A DNA stretch of 64,000 bases from an uncultured bacterium (GTDB taxonomy: Bacteria; Bacillota; Clostridia; Lachnospirales; Lachnospiraceae), in the NCBI GenBank assembly GCA_947651225.1, contig CANSYK010000008.1:1-64000 (forward strand), written 5' to 3'. A model generated the notes under the pieces. That model saw only the letters and a list, made by a program, of their open reading frames with translations, searched no databases and was not told the DNA's origin. A program made the position numbers and the translations under genes. Shown piece by piece: positions 45,069 through 53,230 of the stretch. How positions within the stretch are numbered: position 1 is the first letter of the stretch; each line of letters opens with the position of its first letter.

Positions 45069-45638
45069 ATGGAATATAAAAACGAACATCAGCGGCGCAT
45101 GGCAATCCTGGAGGCTTCCCTCCCTTATGTTGCTCCCGGAAACCGCCATGCTTTTGAACTTGTTTTGCAGGCAGACTCTTTGATTCAACTGGCAAACCGC
45201 ACCAGTAACAGTGACTTGGAGGCAGCCGAAGACACTGGCGAAACCCCCGCCCCTTTTCATCCTAACCCTCAGGAATTACTTGTAAACATCCAAAAATTCT
45301 TAACACCGAGGGAATCTGATATTGTACAGACTATCTTAAATTTTATGAATGCACAAAAATTATTCCAGAGCTACTCAGAATTTGTTCATTCACAATCTGA
45401 ATCCACAGAAGAAAGCGCCGACCTCTCTGCCGCTTCTACTTCCAATACAGCAAACCCAATCCATGTACTTTTCCAACTAATCAATGGATTAGGTTCTATG
45501 GGCAGAGGTCTTTCTGCCGCTTCCACAGGTACTGACCACACCCAGCAGAATATGCTGCAAGAATTTTTATTTTCCCAATTAAACCCAGAACAAAAAGCAA
45601 CCTTTGAACAGTTTCAGAATATAATGTATAATGAATAA
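45069..45638 (+). CDS. Hypothetical soluble protein, paired with the next gene
   Basis: The 189-residue protein (ATG at 45069, GGAG six bases upstream) is helical and without a signal peptide. It has a Ser/Thr/Ala-rich linker near the middle (ESADLSAASTSNTANPI) and ends in FSQLNPEQKATFEQFQNIM, which resembles the end of the next protein. I know no family. It heads a locus with an 89-residue protein and a six-helix membrane protein. Confidence 0.72.
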   Translation: MEYKNEHQRRMAILEASLPYVAPGNRHAFELVLQADSLIQLANRTSNSDLEAAEDTGETPAPFHPNPQELLVNIQKFLTPRESDIVQTILNFMNAQKLFQSYSEFVHSQSESTEESADLSAASTSNTANPIHVLFQLINGLGSMGRGLSAASTGTDHTQQNMLQEFLFSQLNPEQKATFEQFQNIMYNE

Positions 45639-45645
45639 CATCACA

Positions 45646-45672
45646 GGAAGCCGGCTTACCTGTCCGGCTTTC
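45646..45672 (+). other. Intercistronic hairpin
   Basis: AAGCCGG and CCGGCTT pair around a 9-base loop between the 189- and 89-residue genes. It could attenuate or stabilise the transcript. The ribosome site of the second gene follows. Confidence 0.5.
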
Positions 45673-45686
45673 AGAAATGAGGCATT

Positions 45687-45956
45687 ATGGAAGATATCAG
45701 GCAGAACTCTGCATTCCAGAAAATGGATACACAAAAACAACAGATGATTATGCTTTTAATCCAATCCCTTCAGGATAAAAACCTTAACCAGGCACTTCCT
45801 GTCATTATGAACTGGAACAAGCAGATGCAGCAGAAAAATATCTCTTTTACAGCCGATGAAAATACTCTGCTTACAGCGATTTTATCAGCACAAATGACAC
45901 CTGAACAGAGAAAACAATATGAACTTCTACAGTCCATGATGAAGAACATGCATTAA
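45687..45956 (+). CDS. Small hypothetical protein, relative of the upstream gene
   Basis: The 89-residue protein is helical, rich in Gln and Met. SAQMTPEQRKQYELLQSMM near its end parallels the C-terminus of the upstream protein, so the two may share a fold and interact. GAGG precedes the ATG. The stop TAA starts the motif TAAGGAACTG, followed by an inverted repeat. The function is unknown. Confidence 0.68.
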   Translation: MEDIRQNSAFQKMDTQKQQMIMLLIQSLQDKNLNQALPVIMNWNKQMQQKNISFTADENTLLTAILSAQMTPEQRKQYELLQSMMKNMH

Positions 45957-46071
45957 GGAACTGTAGAAAACTACAAAGACTGCCAGTTCTGCTCTCAGCT
46001 TCGGTCTGTGGATTCTGTTTAGCGCAGACCGAAGCTGAGAGCAGACAGTGCAGCCAGATAGTTTTACACAT
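45954..46071. repeat. Inverted-repeat element with a 20-bp perfect stem
   Basis: CTGCTCTCAGCTTCGGTCTG (45989-46008) and its exact reverse complement (46025-46044) form a perfect 20-bp stem. Outer arms pair less well back to TAAGGAACTGTAG. It could be a terminator or a MITE, and separates the 89- and 358-residue genes. Confidence 0.8.
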
Positions 46072-46102
46072 GATGTTTAGAGCGGCTATGAATAATAATG
46101 CC
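46071..46102. repeat. Reverse-oriented TTACTATTCAC-family end
   Basis: ATGATGTTTAGAGCGGC and TATGAATAATAATG are the reverse complement of the repeat end at 5715, with a few changes. Confidence 0.6.
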
Positions 46103-46128
46103 AAACCAGACAAAGGAGATAAAACAAT

Positions 46129-47205
46129 ATGTCAGAAAACACCAGATACAAAATAAAGAGCATATCTTATAACACTGTTGCCGAAGCATTTTCCGAAGAA
46201 GCCGGATCACTGATTTCTGATTCTGCCGTCAAAGAAACACTTGACACAGAAAAGATACGCTTTGAAAACGCTTCTCTACTTCAGATTTCACCAGAAAAAC
46301 TAACTGGCAATAATATAGCCCGTCACTGTAAGGATCTGCTCCGCAAACAGCAGCCCCTTCCTTTTTTATACTCGCTTCTTTGTTTTTTTACGGAAACAGC
46401 CGTCTGGCTGATTCCCTATGGAATCATTGTGGAAGCCTGCCAATACATCAGCAAAAAAAACAGCAGCTCATTTTCTTTTCCAACCCTGTATGGTCTGGTT
46501 CTCATTGCTGCGCTTGTTGCCGCAAATACCTTGTACAGGCAATATATGCTCAAATTATTAAGTCATCCTTTCTCTGTACAGGAACCCTCCAAAAACGGAC
46601 AGGCAGATTCCGGTAACCTGTCTGTTTCTGCTGCCAAAAAATCCCTGGCCCATTTCCGGCTTTTGGCATACTTAAGCGCTGCCATAATAGCCCTCCTTGC
46701 CATCCTGCTTGTCCACTTTCTGAAATGGGACCAAATAGTTTCCATAAGATTTTCCACCTGCTTTATTGCTTATGTTGCCTGCATCCTGTTGTCTGGTGTC
46801 CACAACGTTCTGTACAGCAGTCATTTTCTTTCCTTTTTCACCATTGGAATCCTTTTAATTGGCAGGCGCCCACAAAGCGAAATCGAAACCGCTGTCAGAC
46901 AATATTTGAACCTACGCTATCTCCAGATGCTGACGCCTGCCCATAAAACCTTGAAAGATCTGGCAGAAAATGAACCACTGGAAAAAAAATTGCAGCAATC
47001 TTTGCATTCCCATATGGTTACACAGCGCATTTACGACTTATTTGCCCTTGTAATCCTTATCGCACTGGACGCCGCCTGCATTACCCAACTGCGTTCCCTT
47101 ACTGCCCCTGCGCTAATTTGCTTTTTTGCCCTTTCTGTCCTGCTTACCTGCATCCTGCTCCTTGCTTTTATCAGCGCAAACCATATCCTGAAATATACAA
47201 AATAA
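46129..47205 (+). CDS. Multi-pass membrane protein of unknown function
   Basis: The 358-residue protein has a cytoplasmic head of about 80 residues and about six membrane helices, in pairs near 85-105, 120-140, 180-200, 210-240, 300-320 and 330-350. A central loop (HPFSVQEPSKNGQADSG) and ETAVRQYLNLRYLQML lie between. AAAGGAG precedes the ATG. It follows the two small proteins above and may be co-expressed despite the hairpin. I recognise no family. Confidence 0.75.
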   Translation: MSENTRYKIKSISYNTVAEAFSEEAGSLISDSAVKETLDTEKIRFENASLLQISPEKLTGNNIARHCKDLLRKQQPLPFLYSLLCFFTETAVWLIPYGIIVEACQYISKKNSSSFSFPTLYGLVLIAALVAANTLYRQYMLKLLSHPFSVQEPSKNGQADSGNLSVSAAKKSLAHFRLLAYLSAAIIALLAILLVHFLKWDQIVSIRFSTCFIAYVACILLSGVHNVLYSSHFLSFFTIGILLIGRRPQSEIETAVRQYLNLRYLQMLTPAHKTLKDLAENEPLEKKLQQSLHSHMVTQRIYDLFALVILIALDAACITQLRSLTAPALICFFALSVLLTCILLLAFISANHILKYTK

Positions 47206-47207
47206 AA

Positions 47208-47270
47208 AAGGTGCGAAGTCTTTCCTGGCTTGAAAACACCCCACCAGGAAAGGCTGCTGCCGCACCTAAG
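47208..47270. terminator. Long hairpin between convergent genes
   Basis: AGGTGCG pairs with CGCACCT, and inside it CTTTCCTGG pairs with CCAGGAAAG. It lies between the membrane protein and the HAD gene, which ends in its right arm. Confidence 0.65.
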
Positions 47271-47931
47271 AAGAAACCAGATAATCGGCCATCTCTGCCA
47301 CCTCATTGGATGGTTGCTTTAAATCTGGAACACAGATTACAGAGCAGCCTGCCCTTTTTGCCGCCCGCACCCCATATTCCGAATCCTCTAACACAACACA
47401 TTGATTCGGCTCCTGATTAAGCCTCTCACATGCCAGCAAAAAAATATCTGGCTCCGGCTTGGATTTTTTTACCATTTCTCCGCCAACAATTTCCTGAAAA
47501 TAAGGAAGAATCCCTGCGCTTTTCAAATAATGTTTTACGGCATCGCTATTTGTAGTAGACGCTACTGCACACAAAATCCCTTTCTCCTTTAAAAAGCAAA
47601 GCACTTCAGGAATCTGCGGTTTTATCACAAGGCCTACTGTTTCCGCCACCATCCGCACCTTCTCTTCCGCCTTTTTACCCATCTCTGAAAAAGGATACTT
47701 TTTCCCAAAATAGGAACACATAATTTCTTTTAACGGCTCCCCTCCGATTCCCAATGTCTCACAATAAATCTTTTTTGACAACACATACCCCTGTTCTTTC
47801 ATCGCAATAGCAAGCTGCTCCATAAACAAACGCTCTGTGTCAAAAATCAAACCATCCATATCAAATATAGCTGCCTTTTTTCCTTCAAAATGCTTTATAG
47901 CACATAATAAATCCTGCTCTACTACTGCCAT
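47266..47931 (-). CDS. HAD-superfamily beta-phosphoglucomutase-like phosphatase
   Basis: The 221-residue protein has motif I AAIFDMDGLIFDTE, motif II VASTTNSDAVKHYL and KKSKPEPDIFL with VLEDSEYGVRAAK (motif III/IV). This is the subclass of beta-phosphoglucomutase and pseudouridine-5-phosphatase relatives. The substrate cannot be told. It is a single gene downstream of an inverted-repeat element. Confidence 0.92.
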   Translation of the reverse strand: MAVVEQDLLCAIKHFEGKKAAIFDMDGLIFDTERLFMEQLAIAMKEQGYVLSKKIYCETLGIGGEPLKEIMCSYFGKKYPFSEMGKKAEEKVRMVAETVGLVIKPQIPEVLCFLKEKGILCAVASTTNSDAVKHYLKSAGILPYFQEIVGGEMVKKSKPEPDIFLLACERLNQEPNQCVVLEDSEYGVRAAKRAGCSVICVPDLKQPSNEVAEMADYLVSS

Positions 47932-47959
47932 ATTCTTCCTTTCTTTAGAACCTGTGAAT

Positions 47960-48071
47960 CAATGTCATTTACTTAAGCTTTTCCAGCCGAAATTTAGCTG
48001 TGTAATGTCTTGAATTTCCAAGCTTTTTCCAGCATAAATCATCTATCAGATTCCTTAAGTTAATGACATTG
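47960..48071. repeat. 112-bp inverted-repeat element
   Basis: CAATGTCATTTACTTAAG and CTTAAGTTAATGACATTG pair over 18 bp with one mismatch around a short non-coding centre. CTGTGAAT lies just outside on both sides, linking it to the TTCACAG repeat ends. It fills the gap between the HAD gene and the AraC gene. Confidence 0.7.
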
Positions 48072-48088
48072 CCTGTGAATAGTAACTT

Positions 48089-49060
48089 TCAATAAGATAC
48101 ACTGCTTCTGTATTCTTTTGGCGTACAGCCAATCGTTTTTAAAAACACTTTATTAAAATAACTAATATTATTAAATCCTGTCAGATTCGCAATCTCTCCA
48201 ATTTTTTTATCCGTTTCCTGCAAAAAATGGCAGCTTTGTAAAATCCGATACCGTAAAAGATACTGCATCGGAGACACTTTCATATTCTGCTTAAATACGC
48301 GGCAAAACTGCCCTTCGCTCATCGGAATAATCTGCGCCAAATCTGCAAGTGTAATCTCATAAGCATAATTTTCTTTCATAAATTTTATAACAGATGCCAG
48401 TCTTTCAAAAGAAACATTTTCTTCCTCTCTATCCTTCTGGCTTTTTCTGCCATGGTGATACATCAAATTCCACACCATAAAAAGCCTGCTGCGCACCAAC
48501 AGTCCATATGACCCCAAATCATGCTCTGGACACTTCCCAATCTGTGTCAGCCAAAAAATAACTTCCTGCTGCCAGGATAGTTCCAGTTTAGGATATTTTG
48601 CCGCAAATTCATCCAGACCACACTTTTTTTCTGTAGATAGCGAAAGTTCTTTATGCAAGACAAACTCACTGTCTGTCGGCAAAAATTCCTCCAAAAGATA
48701 TTTTCCATTTAAAACCGGACGGATATATTTCTTGGCAAAACTGCTGTGAATATCGTCTGCTAAAACCTCATAGGAAAATACAATGGCAAAAAACGAACAG
48801 GCATGACCATCCACTGTTTTTGCGGAATGCAGCCAGTTGGAGTTGATAAATACACAATCTCCCACCCCAAGTTCATACTCACGTTCTTCAATCGTAAATA
48901 CAATTCTGCCCTTTGTCAAAATAAGAAACTCAAACTCCTTATGCCAGTGCAGATAAAAAATGACATCCGTTCCCACTGGATATTCCACCTTATGCAATCC
49001 CACCGGCAGCTCCACCGTACCATGACGTCGCTTTTCTTCAAACTCCTTTTTGCTGCCCAC
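48089..49060 (-). CDS. AraC-family transcriptional regulator with cupin domain
   Basis: The 323-residue regulator has an N-terminal cupin sensor (FYLHWHKEFEFLILTKGRIV, GVGDCVFINSNWLH) and a C-terminal double helix-turn-helix (ITLADLAQIIPMSEGQFCRV, then IGEIANLTGFNNISYFNKVF). The start is a GTG at 49060 with AGGAGG upstream. Such regulators usually sense sugars and activate nearby sugar genes. None is adjacent; the alpha-xylosidase at 53444 is the nearest carbohydrate gene. Confidence 0.93.
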   Translation of the reverse strand: MGSKKEFEEKRRHGTVELPVGLHKVEYPVGTDVIFYLHWHKEFEFLILTKGRIVFTIEEREYELGVGDCVFINSNWLHSAKTVDGHACSFFAIVFSYEVLADDIHSSFAKKYIRPVLNGKYLLEEFLPTDSEFVLHKELSLSTEKKCGLDEFAAKYPKLELSWQQEVIFWLTQIGKCPEHDLGSYGLLVRSRLFMVWNLMYHHGRKSQKDREEENVSFERLASVIKFMKENYAYEITLADLAQIIPMSEGQFCRVFKQNMKVSPMQYLLRYRILQSCHFLQETDKKIGEIANLTGFNNISYFNKVFLKTIGCTPKEYRSSVSY

Positions 49061-49157
49061 AGTCTTTCCTCCTGAACATAGTAAATACTTTGAAAGACAT
49101 TATAACCTGTTTTTTCCTCTATCTCAAGCAAAATTCAATATAATAGTAACCTTATGG

Positions 49158-49270
49158 TTACTATTCACGGCTATTCTAAACATCATGCGAAAAACCAGCC
49201 GGCTATGCCGTCTGGCGCTGCAAAAACAGCAGCTTTTGTTTTTCTTATGATATTTAGAACAGCCTATTAC
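49158..49270. repeat. Full TTACTATTCAC-family element (113 bp)
   Basis: This copy shows both ends: TTACTATTCACGGCTATTC on the left and, inverted, AGAACAGCCTATTAC on the right, with CATCATG/TATGATA pairing inside. It holds no gene. It is the best model for the family seen at 5715, 20287, 27551 and 46071. Confidence 0.75.
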
Positions 49271-49424
49271 ACTCTGCCACCAGATATGTTATATATAAGA
49301 ATATGACTGTATTAATTAGAAACACTATAAACATGTTCTAATAGTAAAAGTGTCCTATGCAACCACAAAACAATTCCCAACTGTGCAGTTGCAATAATTT
49401 AAGAAAGGCATTGCTAATCTAAAG

Positions 49425-49766
49425 TTGTGTACATTATCAGATTTGAATGACATTTTATCTTTTTTAAAAGCAGAATACCAAAAAGCATATTCAGATACAC
49501 TTGTAAGGCTTTATTTATATGGTTCCTACGCCCGGGGTGATTACACTGATAATTCAGATATTGATATCGTAGCAATCGTAAAAGGGGAACGAAAAAACCT
49601 GCAGAATAAGCTAAAAGATATCTGGGACTTTTCTGCCAATATGGAACTGGATTATAATGTAATCATTTCCTCATCTGTCATACCACATGATGAATTTGAG
49701 CGCTATAAAGAAATATTACCCTACTATAAAAACATCGCCCAGGAAGGAGTGGATTTCCTTGCCTGA
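49425..49766 (+). CDS. MNT-type nucleotidyltransferase (antitoxin of an MNT/HEPN pair)
   Basis: The 113-residue protein has the minimal nucleotidyltransferase motif GSYARGDYTDNSDIDIVAIV (GSx9DxD). In MNT/HEPN toxin-antitoxin pairs this protein neutralises the HEPN RNase, in characterised cases by AMPylation. The start is uncertain: a TTG at 49425 is the first in-frame codon used here, with a weak ribosome site. It overlaps the HEPN remnant by eight bases. Confidence 0.88.
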   Translation: MCTLSDLNDILSFLKAEYQKAYSDTLVRLYLYGSYARGDYTDNSDIDIVAIVKGERKNLQNKLKDIWDFSANMELDYNVIISSSVIPHDEFERYKEILPYYKNIAQEGVDFLA

Positions 49767-49887
49767 TTTTCGCTTTGATTTAATGAATTACCGATTAAAT
49801 AACGCCAAAGAAAAACTTCATTCTTCTAAACTTCTCCTCGACAACAAAGAATATAAAGACAGAACTTGATTATATTAAAGAATAGGC
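49759..49887 (+). pseudogene. HEPN toxin remnant, internal deletion
   Basis: A TTG at 49759 with GGAGTGG upstream begins LPDFRFDLMNYRLNNAKEKL and continues through LLLDNKEYKDRT to a stop at 49869. This is the first helix region of a HEPN domain. The catalytic RxxxxH part is missing. Just after, in another frame, ELDYIKE ends at TAG 49887 and may be the original C-terminus. Roughly 80-90 residues appear deleted. Confidence 0.65.
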
Positions 49888-49897
49888 AATCAAGCCA

Positions 49898-49935
49898 ACA
49901 GCCAGATACAGGCATGAACCTGCATCTGACCTGTT
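49898..49935. terminator. Terminator between convergent MNT and ABC genes
   Basis: AACAG/CTGTT and CAGATACAGG/CCTGCATCTG pair with small mismatches. GTATATTTTATT follows on the plus strand. Confidence 0.6.
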
Positions 49936-49942
49936 GTATATT

Positions 49943-50782
49943 TTATTCCAGATTCAAGTTTCGGTTTAGCTGGTAAACAGACAGCGCAAACAAAACAGCC
50001 CCACAAATAACAGAAAGTGTCAACGAAACCCACAAAATTCCCTGCACATAACTTACCATCTCCTTTTGCACACTGACCCCTTTCCCAGCCAGTGATGCAA
50101 CACGTTCTAAAAATCCAGATTCCAGGGGGTTTCCAAAACGTATTACAAAATAGCCAAACAGTCCAACAAATGCAAGAGCCTGCTGTACCATGTAGGTAAT
50201 AATATAGGCAAGAACTGATAACAAATCCCTGTTAACTGGGTTTGCAGAATGCATCTTCCATGTATAGCCAAGCACCAGACTAGAATAAAACTGGCACAGC
50301 AGTAACGGAACGACCACAAGAAACGTAATTACCATTAGCAGAAAGGTTTTCCTGTCAGCTGTATCCTTTAATATTTCCTCCAAAACCGAATACCGAAAAC
50401 GGAGGTTTCCTATCCCAAAGCAAAGATATCCTACAAAAACCGACAAATATACAAATACAGTCCCTGTTAACAACTTACTGCCATATAACTGTAAAGGGGA
50501 AACCGGAAGGGTATGCATCAGATATCCTTCATCACGCAATAGGTTCCTCCGAAAATAAGCAACGACATAAATAATCGTTCCTACAAAAACTACCACAACA
50601 GACAAAACGCAGATAGCCCTTGCAAACCCACTCATCAGCACAAAAATCACCACATCCGGAAACTGGTTTTTTAAGCCCAGAAAAATTCCGGAAAGTACGG
50701 CAAGCAATGCTTCCACCGCATAAACTCCACATAAAAACCTGATTTGTACTTTGCTGTCATAATGAATTAATTTCCTTAACAT
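49943..50782 (-). CDS. ABC transporter permease
   Basis: The 279-residue protein has six membrane helices and no signal peptide, with LRDEGYLMHTLPVSPLQLYG between helices 2 and 3, a segment common in ABC-2-type permeases of GntR-linked transporters. It overlaps the ATPase stop by seven bases. The cargo is unknown; similar systems export lipids or peptides or give resistance. Confidence 0.87.
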   Translation of the reverse strand: MLRKLIHYDSKVQIRFLCGVYAVEALLAVLSGIFLGLKNQFPDVVIFVLMSGFARAICVLSVVVVFVGTIIYVVAYFRRNLLRDEGYLMHTLPVSPLQLYGSKLLTGTVFVYLSVFVGYLCFGIGNLRFRYSVLEEILKDTADRKTFLLMVITFLVVVPLLLCQFYSSLVLGYTWKMHSANPVNRDLLSVLAYIITYMVQQALAFVGLFGYFVIRFGNPLESGFLERVASLAGKGVSVQKEMVSYVQGILWVSLTLSVICGAVLFALSVYQLNRNLNLE

Positions 50783-51471
50783 GCGAACACCTCCCGAAAC
50801 AATGTATCTACGGACTTCTTTTCTTCCATCCTGATTTCATCTACCGACTTATGCAAAGCAAGCCGCCCCCGCTTGATAAAGACCACATCATCTAACACCT
50901 TTTCTACATCACTAATCAGGTGTGTGGAAAGCAGCACACTCGCATCTTCACTATAATTGGTCAATATCGTTTTTAATATAAAATCACGGGCCGCCGGGTC
51001 TACACCACCCATTGGTTCATCCAACAGATATACTTTTGCCTTCCTGCTCATCACAAGCACAAGCTGCAGCTTTTCCCTAGTTCCTTTCGACAGGGAACCT
51101 ATCTTGCTTTTCAAATCAATCTGCAAGGTAGAAAGCATATGAAGTGCTGTTTTCCTGTCAAAATCCCCATAAAAGTCTTCAAAAAAATCTAATGTATCTT
51201 TTACCCTGACCGCACTGGAAAAATATGGCCGCTCTGGCAGATAAGACACCACCTTTTTGCTTTCTATTCCTACTTCTTTTCCATCAATTCTTATCGTTCC
51301 TGCTTCCGGCCTCAAAATGCCACACAAAGACTTAATAAACGTTGTCTTCCCGCTTCCATTCGGTCCCAAAATCCCAATAATCCTCCCCTCTGGTATCTCA
51401 ATCGAAAAATCAGATAATGCTGTCATATTTCCGTACTTTTTTACCAGACCTTCACATTTTATCAGACTCAT
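50776..51471 (-). CDS. ABC transporter ATP-binding protein
   Basis: The 231-residue ATPase has Walker A GILGPNGSGKTTF, signature LSKGTREKLQ (a variant of LSGGQ), Walker B KVYLLDEPMGGVD and the switch His in LLSTHLISD. The ATG at 51471 is one base after the GntR stop. It pairs with the permease downstream, forming a YtrABC-like operon. Confidence 0.95.
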   Translation of the reverse strand: MSLIKCEGLVKKYGNMTALSDFSIEIPEGRIIGILGPNGSGKTTFIKSLCGILRPEAGTIRIDGKEVGIESKKVVSYLPERPYFSSAVRVKDTLDFFEDFYGDFDRKTALHMLSTLQIDLKSKIGSLSKGTREKLQLVLVMSRKAKVYLLDEPMGGVDPAARDFILKTILTNYSEDASVLLSTHLISDVEKVLDDVVFIKRGRLALHKSVDEIRMEEKKSVDTLFREVFAC

Positions 51472-51472
51472 C

Positions 51473-51844
51473 CTATTCTTCCCCCTTTCCTTCATATCTT
51501 TGCAACAATGCAATCACCTCGTCTACACTGTAACCCAGTTTCTTCATTTTTTCCAAAAATCCCTCAACATACTCCATCATTAATTCCTCCTGTAAGCCAT
51601 CCTGTATTCCCTGCTGCTCAGCCACAAACCTGCCCGCAGTCCTCTGGGAGTACAACAGCCCCTCTCTCTCTAACTCTGCCAATGCCTTCTGCATTGTATT
51701 AGGATTTACTTTAGCTTCCAAAGCCAGTTCCCGTACCGATGGAAGCTTTTGACCCGGCGCAAGCTCCCCACTGGCAATCTCCTGTTTCAGCATATTCATA
51801 ATCTGCTGATAGATTGGGATGTCGTCCGTAAACTTCCACTCCAT
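51473..51844 (-). CDS. GntR-family regulator (YtrA subfamily)
   Basis: The 123-residue protein has the GntR winged helix IYQQIMNMLKQEIASGELAP, LPSVRELALEAKVNPNTMQK and a short C-terminal dimerisation part, as in YtrA. AAGGAGG precedes the ATG at 51844. It likely represses its own operon with the ABC transporter; a 34-bp palindrome lies directly upstream. Confidence 0.94.
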   Translation of the reverse strand: MEWKFTDDIPIYQQIMNMLKQEIASGELAPGQKLPSVRELALEAKVNPNTMQKALAELEREGLLYSQRTAGRFVAEQQGIQDGLQEELMMEYVEGFLEKMKKLGYSVDEVIALLQRYEGKGEE

Positions 51845-51861
51845 AGAGTTCCTCCTTCTTT

Positions 51862-51895
51862 GTATTATTGTATTACTCGAATAATACAATAATAC
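51862..51895. promoter_or_regulatory. 34-bp palindromic GntR operator
   Basis: GTATTATTGTATTA and TAATACAATAATAC are perfect 14-bp arms around a six-base centre, 18 bp upstream of the GntR start. The position and symmetry fit autorepression. Confidence 0.75.
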
Positions 51896-51970
51896 ATTTC
51901 CTCTAATTTGTCAATATACTTTTTATTAGCAACTGCCATTTCTTCTGTCATACTTTTTCGATTGCATAAC

Positions 51971-52011
51971 AAAAAGACACTCTGCAGATTGATTAATCCC
52001 AATCTACAGAG
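51971..52011 (-). terminator. Terminator of the C39-like gene
   Basis: CTCTGTAGATTG and CAATCTGCAGAG form an 11-of-12 stem, followed on the minus strand by TGTCTTTTTG. It lies about 70 bp past the C39-like stop. Confidence 0.75.
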
Positions 52012-52081
52012 CGCCTGCAAGTGCGACGAGTCTGCTGTAAAAGGCAGCACATAAAACAACACAATCTGCGCAAGCATAATA

Positions 52082-53230
52082 CTACTGAACCCAATTCCCA
52101 TTCGCATTTTTATGCTTCCACTCATCTTTTTCATCATCGTAATCTTCTATTGGCAGATACTGCCAAGTACTTTCTGTTTTCAGTGATTTATATACTTTTT
52201 TTAATGAAACCCACGTCCTGTTACGCTTTGGTTCACCGGAATCTGCCAGAAATACTTTATCCTTCTCTTTATCATATAAAAAGATTGTAACATAGTGACC
52301 TGGTGTATCCTTCCAAAGGCAGGAGGAAGCATTGCTGCTGACAAGTACTATGGTACCATTGCTGGCCGCTATATCCCCTTGAAATTCTTCATAAGAGAAC
52401 GGCTTTTTCTTTACACCACAGTCAAATCCCAGAGATGTCAATGTCTGACGCAGGTAGCCCCATTCGATTGCACCGCCTCCCATATAATCCGTTTTTTTCT
52501 TGGCATAGCGGTAAGCCTGTAATGGAGTGCACTGGTATTTTGTCAATGTAGAATAGAGATTTGCAATACAGCACAATCCGCATCCAAAACCGCCAAACGA
52601 ACCGCCATCATAAAAGTCCTCACCCCATTCTCCTGACCAGACAAGCCTTTGTTTCCAAGCTTTTGGTCCCTGCAGAAAGGTATAGACTTCTTCTTCTTTA
52701 AGACTGCTTTCCGATGGCTTTTTGTTCTCCGCTCCTTCTGTCTTTTCTTTCTTCTCCTCTTTCTCCTTTTCCATTGTCAGCCTTCTGCCATCGTTTTCTT
52801 CCAAAATATATACTGTACTTTTAGGAGTAAATTCCTCTGAAAACTCAAATGCCAGCCCCGTTTCCTCATTGGTAAAAAAAGTACACACCACTTCCTTGCC
52901 TTTCGTAAAGACAACATATTCTATCGAATCATTTGTCATATTGTCTGTCAATTTACCAGAAGAATAACCCAGTTTCTTTTCCATTTCATCCTTTGATGTG
53001 TATGGCGGGAAGCAATATCCTTTCTCCCATTCAAAATCCGTCAACGCCCCCATTATATTTTTGCCATACTTTTTATCCCGTATGGTTTCCATGAATCGTT
53101 CGGCATTCTTCCTAATCCCTGTAAAATAGATGAAAACACAGATTAACACCATCAGTAAAACAAATAAGACAAATACAATTCCACTCAGCACAATCCGCTG
53201 TTTTTTTCTATCCAAAGCGTCATTAAGCAT
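52082..53230 (-). CDS. Membrane-anchored C39-like papain-fold protein
   Basis: The 382-residue protein has one N-terminal membrane helix (VLSGIVFVLFVLLMVLICVF) and then an extracellular part. A Glu/Lys-rich linker near residues 150-180 leads to a C39-like peptidase domain: FGCGLCCIANLYS holds the nucleophile Cys, DTPGHYVTIFLYD the His, and LADSGEP the acid. Relatives cleave or bind peptides at the cell surface. It stands alone between the GntR operon and the alpha-xylosidase. Confidence 0.83.
   Translation of the reverse strand: MLNDALDRKKQRIVLSGIVFVLFVLLMVLICVFIYFTGIRKNAERFMETIRDKKYGKNIMGALTDFEWEKGYCFPPYTSKDEMEKKLGYSSGKLTDNMTNDSIEYVVFTKGKEVVCTFFTNEETGLAFEFSEEFTPKSTVYILEENDGRRLTMEKEKEEKKEKTEGAENKKPSESSLKEEEVYTFLQGPKAWKQRLVWSGEWGEDFYDGGSFGGFGCGLCCIANLYSTLTKYQCTPLQAYRYAKKKTDYMGGGAIEWGYLRQTLTSLGFDCGVKKKPFSYEEFQGDIAASNGTIVLVSSNASSCLWKDTPGHYVTIFLYDKEKDKVFLADSGEPKRNRTWVSLKKVYKSLKTESTWQYLPIEDYDDEKDEWKHKNANGNWVQ

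Noticed and set aside
45989..46044. Simple terminator for the 89-residue gene
   Set aside because: The 20-bp stem is strong, but no T-run follows and the flanks extend the inverted repeat, so a mobile repeat is at least as likely.
51865..52137. 90-residue frame with a hydrophobic segment between the GntR gene and the C39-like gene
   Set aside because: It overlaps the C39-like 3' end, runs through that gene's terminator and into the GntR operator, and has no ribosome site.
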